From positions 3,867-9,941 of the forward strand of contig PBUX01000052.1 of the NCBI GenBank assembly GCA_002728565.1: a stretch of 6,075 nt of DNA, written 5' to 3'. The notes below the pieces were generated by a model. It ran no database searches, had not been told where the DNA came from, and was given only the letters and a program-made list of their open reading frames with translations. The stretch comes from Methanobacteriota archaeon. GTDB taxonomy: Archaea; Thermoplasmatota; Poseidoniia; Poseidoniales; Thalassarchaeaceae. Positions 1 through 5,501 of the stretch are shown piece after piece; the first letter of the stretch is position 1, and each line of letters starts with the position of its first letter. The position numbers and the translations under genes are program-made.

Positions 1-1649
1 GGGGACATCTTACGTGCCTTATCCATGATGTTCCTTACAGCCCTCTCAGATTCTCCCACCCACATTGACATCAATTCCGGCCCCTTCACACTGAGGAACT
101 GTGCTCCTGCCACATTGGCGGCCGCTCTTGCTAGAGCAGTCTTTCCGGTTCCTGGAGGTCCATAGAGCAACACTCCAGATCCGATACTGAGGCCGGCAGC
201 CTTGTGAATCTCAGGGAACTGCAAGGGTAGCAGAAGCTTCTCTTTTAGCACAGTTTTGGCATCCTCTTGCCCGATTATTGATTCAAATCCTACCTTCTCG
301 ACTTCGACATGATGGCGACGCTTCAAGGACGGACGAATTCTATCTACGGCCTCAACCATATCTTCCCTTAGGACATTCAACTCTGTCGCATCAACCTCGT
401 CAAAATCTAACAATCTTTCGAAACCGAATGTACGGTTTGCAGCCCTGTATACTCCCTCGCGACACATGTGGTCGATGTCAGCCCCAACGAAACCAACTGA
501 GATTTCAGCTAGCTCATTGAGATCAATATCTTGGCCTAATGGCATCCCTCTGGTGTGGATCTGCAGAATCTCCAATCTCCCATCACTGTCCGGAACAGGG
601 CACTCGATTACACGCTCAAATCTACCTGAACGGTTTACCGCTGGATCAATGTCATCCAGTCTGTTAGTAGCTCCTATGACGACAACTTGTCCTCTGTCTT
701 CCATTCCGTCTAATAGGGTCAGTAACTGAGATACCAAACGCCTAGACATCTCCGTCGCTGTCTGTCTGTCGGGTGCTATTGTATCGATCTCATCGATGAA
801 AATAACCGAAGGAGAATCTTGCTTTGCTTCACTAAATAATTCACGTAGAGTAGCCTCTGCAGAACCTACGCATCCTCCGATTATCTCAGGGGCTGAAATC
901 GAATGGAAAGTGGCCTGCGTCTCTCTTGCTAGAGCTCTCGCTAGCAGACTCTTTCCTGTTCCTGGCTCTCCGTGTAGAAGCACTCCGCGGATTGGAGGCT
1001 TACCTCCTCTGAGGAAGATTTCAGGATGCAATAGTGGTACAACCGCTACTTCTTGAATCTGCTCAATCACCTCATCCAGGCCGCCAATATCGGCGAATGA
1101 GACATCTCCAGTTTCGAGCAGTGGTCTACGAGCACGCCTGCTTAGTAACTCGATTTGAGTACTAGGTCCAATGACACCTCCGTTGCGCAGCATGAGGGGA
1201 CGAATCTTCTCTGCCTGTAACTCCAATATCCCTCCATTTGGTGAAGGGAATGTGATATGATCGCCTCTGCAAAGAGCCCTCCCGAGTAGGTTTGGGCCAA
1301 TTAAATCCTGCATATCGTCCTCAATTTCTTCGCCCACAGGTGCGAAGAATACCTTGTCCAAAGTCTTGGGCTTGTCAATCACTTCAACTTCTAGAGAGTC
1401 TCCTGTCCTTGAGGAAGCATTCAGTCTAGTCGTGGCATCGAGGTAGATGAAGCCCGGGTTAGCACTAGGACTAATCCTAGCAACACCAGTGGTCTTGCGT
1501 CCTCCTTTCAGGAGAATCTCGTCGCCCGGAGAAGCCCCCAACTCCTCTAGGTCCTGCTCGTGGAAAACCACTAGGCCCTTGTGGGCCAGCTGATCTGGCA
1601 GGTTAGCTACTGTCAGCACTTGGTCAAAAATTGCAATTGCCCTACTCAT
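1..1649 (-). CDS. Cdc48/VCP-type AAA+ ATPase, partial (C-terminus beyond left edge)
   Basis: I translated this by hand from the ATG at 1649; 549 codons are present and the frame is open at the left edge. Residues 1-178 match the Cdc48 N domain (double-psi barrel plus second subdomain). D1 spans about 184-400, with Walker A GEPGTGKS (227-234), Walker B VIFIDE (282-287), sensor-1 Asn329 and an Arg-finger segment SGRFER (341-346). D2 starts near 452, with Walker A GPPGTGKT (497-504) and pore loop MWVGESE. Family members are hexameric unfoldases or segregases that extract or unfold proteins, often ubiquitinated ones in eukaryotes. Oddities are the D1 Walker A (GEP..GKS instead of GPP..GKT) and the D1 pore loop, which reads GGCVGSAE where archaeal Cdc48 usually has KYYGESE. 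These suggest a specialised paralog. AGGTG lies 9 bases before the start. It is the last visible gene of the cluster, following a 54-base gap. The family call is very secure; the link to the E1/E2 genes is inferred from position. Confidence 0.96.
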   Translation of the reverse strand, partial: MSRAIAIFDQVLTVANLPDQLAHKGLVVFHEQDLEELGASPGDEILLKGGRKTTGVARISPSANPGFIYLDATTRLNASSRTGDSLEVEVIDKPKTLDKVFFAPVGEEIEDDMQDLIGPNLLGRALCRGDHITFPSPNGGILELQAEKIRPLMLRNGGVIGPSTQIELLSRRARRPLLETGDVSFADIGGLDEVIEQIQEVAVVPLLHPEIFLRGGKPPIRGVLLHGEPGTGKSLLARALARETQATFHSISAPEIIGGCVGSAEATLRELFSEAKQDSPSVIFIDEIDTIAPDRQTATEMSRRLVSQLLTLLDGMEDRGQVVVIGATNRLDDIDPAVNRSGRFERVIECPVPDSDGRLEILQIHTRGMPLGQDIDLNELAEISVGFVGADIDHMCREGVYRAANRTFGFERLLDFDEVDATELNVLREDMVEAVDRIRPSLKRRHHVEVEKVGFESIIGQEDAKTVLKEKLLLPLQFPEIHKAAGLSIGSGVLLYGPPGTGKTALARAAANVAGAQFLSVKGPELMSMWVGESERAVRNIMDKARKMS

Positions 1650-1703
1650 CTTCTCTCACACCTTTACGTACTGTGTGGATAACGTAACTTGTCATCCGTG
1701 ACA
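1650..1703 (-). promoter_or_regulatory. Intergenic gap with two inverted repeats before the Cdc48-type gene
   Basis: This is the only substantial non-coding gap in the window. It holds two perfect inverted repeats side by side: TGTCA-TCCG-TGACA (1690-1703, 5-base arms, 4-base loop) and TTACGT-12 bases-ACGTAA (1664-1687, 6-base arms). The first begins right after the stop codon of the membrane-peptide gene; the second sits just upstream of the AGGTG ribosome binding site (1659-1663). They could be an operator, an mRNA hairpin, or a processing or attenuation site setting Cdc48-type expression apart from the upstream genes. I see no convincing archaeal TATA/BRE box and no U-rich terminator tract. 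The repeats are seen directly; any function is inferred. Confidence 0.4.
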
Positions 1704-1826
1704 CTATTCATCGCCCCCACCGTCATTGAAGTCAACTCCATCCCAGTCGTTGGGCAGGAGAGCTAGAGCTAGGCCGCCGGTAGCTACTGCAGCAGTGATC
1801 CAGAAAATTCCTCTCAGTAATCCCAT
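1704..1826 (-). CDS. 40-residue single-pass membrane protein with acidic tail
   Basis: This small open frame runs from ATG 1826 to TAG 1704 and fills the space between the two ATPase genes. The start MGLLRGIFW leads into a continuous hydrophobic, Ala/Leu/Gly-rich stretch (about residues 2-24), long enough to span a membrane once. It is followed by a strongly acidic tail, DWDGVDFNDGGGDE. It begins 13 bases after the SAP-AAA stop codon, with AGGGG about 8 bases before the ATG. I do not recognise a family. The hydrophobic-then-acidic layout could act as a membrane anchor or docking peptide for a neighbouring ATPase, but that is inference. Support comes from the good fit into the gap, the same strand, the plausible ribosome binding site and the non-random amino-acid layout. 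A chance frame of 40 codons cannot be excluded. Confidence 0.65.
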   Translation of the reverse strand: MGLLRGIFWITAAVATGGLALALLPNDWDGVDFNDGGGDE

Positions 1827-1839
1827 GACCTCAACCCCT

Positions 1840-2874
1840 TCAAACCCATTCTAATTGACTGCCGCCCTTCACTGCCAGCACGCCCGCTCCGAATTCCTGT
1901 GAGTTCGCAGCGCGCATCTTGCCCTGGGAGACCATCTCGCGCATATCCGCAATCTGTTCCTTGTGAATCTCCGAGGTCGGAATCGCTTGGGCGAAAGCCT
2001 CGACGAGATCCGAATCGACTAGAGGCCGAGCATCTTGGAAGAATGCTGACTTCATCGCCTCGTCGATAGCCGTTCTGATGTCCCGGCCGCTGAACCCGTC
2101 CGAAATCTCGGCAAGCCTCTCGATATCGTAGTCTGAGGGGTTCCTCTGACGTATCTCGAGCATCGAGGAGATGATGTCCTTGCGTGCCGTGCTCGAGGGC
2201 AGGTCGATGAAGAACCTCCCATGGAAGCGATCTAGGAGAGCTGGCGACATCTTTTCGAACTCGTTCGCTGTGAAAATGAAGAAGACGCCGGAATTGTCGT
2301 CCTCCATGAACTGCAGGAGAATACTCTCCGCGCTGTCACGCGCGGCGTCCGCGGCCCGATACATCGAGCCAGCTTTTGTCTGACCAAGGAGTTTCTCAGC
2401 CTCGTCCATGAAGCAGACCACTGGAGCCCTGGCGGCTAGGTCATCGACTAATTCTCGCATGAATCTCTCGTTGTCGGAGACGCACGGGCCCACGAGTTCT
2501 TCAGGGTGGACGCGGTGGAAGTCCATGTTCCATTCATTGGCGATGGCCTTGGCGATCATCGATTTGCCGCAACCCGGAACACCAGTGAGGAGAACTCCCG
2601 CCGGGAAGCGGGTGAAACCGTAGATGGCGGCTTCCGGGCTGAATAGACGACCAGTCATCTTGAACCAGTGGATTAACGGATCCATCCCCTTGATGTCGTC
2701 GTACTGGAACACGCTTTCCGGCATGGTTTGTGCCGCGTGCTCTAGCCTCTCGATGAGTTCGGCCTTGTTCCCATCTAGGGGGAGTTTGAGAGACCGGAGG
2801 GTGTCCTTGAGCTCGACCACAGTCATTCCCTCAAGGTCCATCGCCAGCAGACTCCTCTTACTCGGCAGGCTCAT
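1840..2874 (-). CDS. SAP-domain AAA+ ATPase, Ycf46-like
   Basis: This 344-residue protein has an N-terminal SAP helix-extension-helix motif (about 17-45: MTVVELKDTLRSLKLPLDG), a fold that usually binds nucleic acid. One AAA module follows: Walker A GVPGCGKS (98-105), Walker B VVCFMDEAE (152-160), sensor-1 Asn204 in FTANE, Arg-finger region DRFHGR (215-220) and a sensor-2-like GFSGRDIR (260-267). The segments FSPEAAIYGF, AKAIANEW and the tail AIPTSEIHKEQIADMREM resemble the Ycf46 group of cyanobacterial and plastid AAA proteins. The pore loop reads VGPCVSDNE instead of the usual aromatic-Val-GESE. The start overlaps the previous gene's stop by 4 bases (ATGA), with GAGGTG 5 bases before the ATG, so its translation is probably coupled to the coiled-coil protein. 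It is probably a remodelling ATPase; substrate unknown. An in-frame ATG at residue 12 is the alternative start but has poorer context. Confidence 0.94.
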   Translation of the reverse strand: MSLPSKRSLLAMDLEGMTVVELKDTLRSLKLPLDGNKAELIERLEHAAQTMPESVFQYDDIKGMDPLIHWFKMTGRLFSPEAAIYGFTRFPAGVLLTGVPGCGKSMIAKAIANEWNMDFHRVHPEELVGPCVSDNERFMRELVDDLAARAPVVCFMDEAEKLLGQTKAGSMYRAADAARDSAESILLQFMEDDNSGVFFIFTANEFEKMSPALLDRFHGRFFIDLPSSTARKDIISSMLEIRQRNPSDYDIERLAEISDGFSGRDIRTAIDEAMKSAFFQDARPLVDSDLVEAFAQAIPTSEIHKEQIADMREMVSQGKMRAANSQEFGAGVLAVKGGSQLEWV

Positions 2875-3380
2875 TGGGACACCTCGACAATCGGTATACT
2901 CTCTTCATCTAGAACTCCGTTGGTTCTGTTGAGGTAGATCTCTAGGTAGTTGGGAACCTTGCTTTCAATTACCTCCTTGAGCTCCTCCACTCGCGCTTCG
3001 AGGCTCTGGACCTTGCCCTTGAGGGCCTTAGTCTGCAACTTGAGGACCTTCTTCTCCTTGGCGAGATTTTTCTTCTCCTCAGTTAACTCCTCTAACTTGG
3101 CCTCGGTCTTCTTGCTCAACTCGCGAACTTTCTCGTAGTCCATCTTGTCGTATAGGCCCGCCTCCATTCTATTCACCATAGTCTGAATTTCTTCCACAAG
3201 AGCCTGCAAGTGGCGCTTGACCACCGGAAGGGTGAACCAGTTGAGCCTACCTAGAGACCCTCTAACCTCTTCGAGCACCGTGCAAACATACCTATTCGTT
3301 TCCGCCATCTTCTCCTCAACCCTGCTGCGCTCGTAGACGCCCTTCGAATCTACATGTATGGCGTGCATCTCACAATCCAT
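2871..3380 (-). CDS. Coiled-coil protein of unknown function (169 aa)
   Basis: I place the start at ATG 3380, where GGAGGT lies 8 bases upstream and the start shares one base with the E1 stop (TGATG). An upstream GTG at 3428 would add 16 residues inside the E1 gene without need. Residues 1-75 are mixed, probably helical, with NWFTLPVVKRHLQALVEEI near 47-65. Residues 83-142 are rich in Lys and Glu with Leu/Val at heptad spacing (KLEELTEEKKNLAKEK and onward), a clear coiled coil. A short non-coiled tail (143-169) ends IVEVSQ. There is no signal peptide, membrane segment or terminal Gly-Gly, so it is not an obvious ubiquitin-like modifier. The stop overlaps the SAP-AAA start by 4 bases. A scaffold or adaptor pairing with that ATPase, as N-terminal coiled coils do in proteasomal ATPases, is plausible but inferred. 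Confidence 0.9.
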   Translation of the reverse strand: MDCEMHAIHVDSKGVYERSRVEEKMAETNRYVCTVLEEVRGSLGRLNWFTLPVVKRHLQALVEEIQTMVNRMEAGLYDKMDYEKVRELSKKTEAKLEELTEEKKNLAKEKKVLKLQTKALKGKVQSLEARVEELKEVIESKVPNYLEIYLNRTNGVLDEESIPIVEVSQ

Positions 3381-5011
3381 CACAGGTGACCTCCACATTC
3401 TCCTTCCATCCAGGGCAGTCTGAGACACTCTCTTGGTGAGACCTTACCATTGTACCAGTCTCTAGGATAAGGCACCTCGTTACCATGGCCGCGCTGTGCG
3501 GCCAGCAGACATAGCGCCATAGCAGCCTGCATAGCGCCAACATATGCTGTGGTCGTAACGATTGAACTCACTGGACGCGTTCCTTCTTCTTGGCAAGAAA
3601 CTCTCTCAATTGCAAACGCTTCTTGAGGCCCGTATCTACAAACCATGCACAATCCATCACCGAAATGCTCGATAACACCTCGAACTCCTTCTCCTCCGCC
3701 GTTTACCATCGAAACACCTCTGATTAGGCACGCCCGATTCAGAAGAGTACGAGCATTCTGATTGTCGAGACAAGAAAGAGCGATTTGCATTGAATCAAGT
3801 GAACCTTCTATGACTTCGTCATATCCGGTGTCTCCTATTATATCGAGAAGACTGATTTCTCCATCCACGAGTTCTTCTGAATCGTCGATGATATGGTGTG
3901 CACCAATTGGAGCTGGAATGCCTACTACCAAGTCAGAACCCATCTCAAATCTAGAACCCAGCCTACTTGCAGCCGCACTCGCCTTTGCCTCTCCCAAGTC
4001 TTCCAAGTCGTACAGAATTTGCCTATTCAAGTTGTGAACTTCGATCTCTTGATCTCCATCAATCAAATTCAATCTAGTTGTACTCGGTTCACATCCACTG
4101 AGTAATAGCGGAGCCGCCCAACTTCCAAGGCCTCCTACTCCTAGAACCAAAGCATTCACTTCGTCTAACCTTACAGGGAGATTATTCGTACCGAATTTGA
4201 TAGAGCCATCTACTATACTGACTGTAAAGGGTCCAACGTCCTCGTGTCCTAACTCAACATCCCAATCCATGTAATTTTGCCAAATCCACTCATTCAGCGA
4301 AAATGGAGTTGACTCCAGAGGAACTCTCCACCTTACAAGGGAATCCTCTCCATCGGATGTCCGAGTCGCCGTCCCTGGGCCAAAACGACTATTCAATCGG
4401 GATATCGCTTTCTCAGGATCTAGATTTCCAACTCTCGCTGTTAGGGTCAACCATCGATCAAGCACCTCTGTCTCCCAGAACGACTTTCTCTCGCCGAGTA
4501 ACTTGTGTAGAAGCGCAGAAACGCCGCAGATCAGAACCGCAGCATCAATCATAGTTTCTCTAACATATTCAGAGTCTATTTCAGGAAATTCGCCTGAGCC
4601 CGTGATAGCTGAACCGCCACCATGGATCAACCAGTTTCCGCTATGAGTAATTGGTCGGGAACAGTTCGCCGTACCTATCCAAAGGTCTACCTCTCCTTTG
4701 CCGACTTCGCGCAGAGATACCTCCATTCCTCTATCACTAAATGTATCCTGAATTTCTCCCCATGAATTACAGTCAAAGTCAACCAGTCCTCTAAGCATTT
4801 TGATTTCCATTTTGTCTTCTGGATTCCTATGGATACAAACTTCTCCGACATCTTTTCTACAGGCCCCCAAGAGATCAAGTTGCAGCATCATCGCCAACAG
4901 ACTCTCATCATGCCCTTCCATGGTAATTTTCAGCGAGGAAACAATCTTCTGATCGAGCAGGCCTGACTGCCTGTGCCATTTATGTTCGAATAAGAAATCA
5001 TCAGAGTTCAA
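3380..5011 (-). CDS. E1-like ubiquitin-activating enzyme (ThiF/MoeB/UBA fold)
   Basis: This is a 543-residue protein. The C-terminal half (about 280-505) is a well-kept adenylation domain: nucleotide-binding GVGGLGS (291-297), IDGD at 317-320, HNLNRQ (326-331), GEAKA (340-344) with its Lys, and CLDNQNAR (414-421). Then come CMVC (455-458), resembling the first zinc pair of MoeB, and SCQEEG (472-477), whose Cys473 is the best candidate thioester Cys. Family members adenylate the C-terminal Gly of a ubiquitin-like protein with ATP and pass it on as a thioester. The N-terminal part (1-260) starts with HRQSGLLDQ, like the RQ..L entry of E1 adenylation domains, but has lost the Gly-rich loop; it may be an inactive partner domain as in eukaryotic E1. 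The start is TTG at 5011, supported by GGAGGT 8 bases upstream; the next in-frame ATG (residue 31) would remove the HRQSGLLDQ segment. It overlaps the 166-residue gene by 11 bases. Confidence 0.95.
   Translation of the reverse strand: MNSDDFLFEHKWHRQSGLLDQKIVSSLKITMEGHDESLLAMMLQLDLLGACRKDVGEVCIHRNPEDKMEIKMLRGLVDFDCNSWGEIQDTFSDRGMEVSLREVGKGEVDLWIGTANCSRPITHSGNWLIHGGGSAITGSGEFPEIDSEYVRETMIDAAVLICGVSALLHKLLGERKSFWETEVLDRWLTLTARVGNLDPEKAISRLNSRFGPGTATRTSDGEDSLVRWRVPLESTPFSLNEWIWQNYMDWDVELGHEDVGPFTVSIVDGSIKFGTNNLPVRLDEVNALVLGVGGLGSWAAPLLLSGCEPSTTRLNLIDGDQEIEVHNLNRQILYDLEDLGEAKASAAASRLGSRFEMGSDLVVGIPAPIGAHHIIDDSEELVDGEISLLDIIGDTGYDEVIEGSLDSMQIALSCLDNQNARTLLNRACLIRGVSMVNGGGEGVRGVIEHFGDGLCMVCRYGPQEAFAIERVSCQEEGTRPVSSIVTTTAYVGAMQAAMALCLLAAQRGHGNEVPYPRDWYNGKVSPRECLRLPWMEGECGGHL
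3389..3394 (-). promoter_or_regulatory. Ribosome binding site deciding the coiled-coil gene start
   Basis: On the minus strand this reads GGAGGT, 8 bases before the ATG at 3380 and inside the last codons of the E1 gene. It favours that ATG over the upstream in-frame GTG at 3428 and suggests ribosomes finishing the E1 restart here. Confidence 0.75.
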
Positions 5012-5501
5012 TCTCTTCTACCTCCTGTGCAATTTGATGGATCCTGTGATTATGTCTGGCAACATTAGTTACTTCTTCCCCAAGAGAATACTCTGGGAAT
5101 TGCGTGCCCGATAGATCACTCTGTACCCGATGACCACCAATTAGTATCAGCGCAGCTTCAAGCTCTCTACAAGCTATTTTTATCGGAGGTCCGCAATTTG
5201 CAGTAGTAAGTTGAACTGTTGAGTTCTCAATCGCTACGCAAGACCATTTCGACTCACCTTCCAAGCCCAATGTTGATCTGTTGATCATCGGTTTTATCCC
5301 CCATAATGTAGGAAGCCACCGACTCCAAACCGAGAGCACATTTCCGATGTCAATAAGGGTCCTATGACTTCCTGAGATGCGGTAAATAACCATGTTTCCG
5401 GAACTTCCATCTAAACCAATGTCGAGAGCTTGTGGAGTGTCACAAATCGGAAAACTGGTTGAGGATGCATGAACCCTTAGGGAAACTGGAATAGATGCCA
5501 T
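5001..5501 (-). CDS. Unrecognised 166-residue protein between E2 and E1 genes
   Basis: I do not recognise a family. I place the start at ATG 5501, which shares one base with the E2 stop (TGATG) and has GAGGTG 6 bases upstream; a longer frame from TTG 5570 would lie wholly within the E2 gene. The protein looks globular, beta-rich in the first 100 residues and helical at the acidic C-terminus (HQIAQEVEEIEL). There is no signal peptide, membrane segment, Walker motif, JAMM metal motif or terminal Gly-Gly. Around residues 115-150 it has TANCGPPI, then IGG, then SGTQFPEY. These echo TANCSRPI, HGGG and SGEFPEI, in the same order, in the N-terminal part of the adjacent E1. It may therefore be related to that degenerate domain, perhaps as a regulatory subunit, but the match is short. 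Tight overlap on both sides strongly suggests it works with E1 and E2. Confidence 0.82.
   Translation of the reverse strand: MASIPVSLRVHASSTSFPICDTPQALDIGLDGSSGNMVIYRISGSHRTLIDIGNVLSVWSRWLPTLWGIKPMINRSTLGLEGESKWSCVAIENSTVQLTTANCGPPIKIACRELEAALILIGGHRVQSDLSGTQFPEYSLGEEVTNVARHNHRIHQIAQEVEEIEL
5020..5025 (-). promoter_or_regulatory. Ribosome binding site deciding the TTG start of the E1 gene
   Basis: GGAGGT on the minus strand, 8 bases before TTG 5011. The same motif and spacing occur before the coiled-coil gene, which makes the rare TTG start credible. No ATG in the E1 frame occurs until residue 31. Confidence 0.75.

Noticed and set aside
278..1056. Three plus-strand open frames (278-520, 466-729, 796-1056)
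   Set aside because: They lie opposite the Cdc48-type gene, whose protein matches the family along its whole length; their translations have no domain-like features.
2171..2932. Plus-strand frames opposite the SAP-AAA gene
   Set aside because: Low-complexity Ser/Arg-rich translations on the reverse of a well-supported ATPase; shadows.
2950..3138. Plus-strand Ser/Leu/Phe-rich frame that could look like a membrane peptide
   Set aside because: It is the antisense of the Lys/Glu-rich coiled coil, which automatically gives Phe/Leu/Ser.
3381..3428. Longer form of the coiled-coil protein from GTG 3428
   Set aside because: The extra 16 codons lie inside the E1 gene, while ATG 3380 has GGAGGT at ideal spacing.
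3762..4554. Plus-strand frames opposite the E1 gene
   Set aside because: Antisense to the conserved adenylation domain; no ribosome binding sites or motifs.
5001..5501. 166-residue protein as the ubiquitin-like modifier
   Set aside because: No C-terminal Gly-Gly (it ends EEIEL) and it is longer than a single beta-grasp domain.
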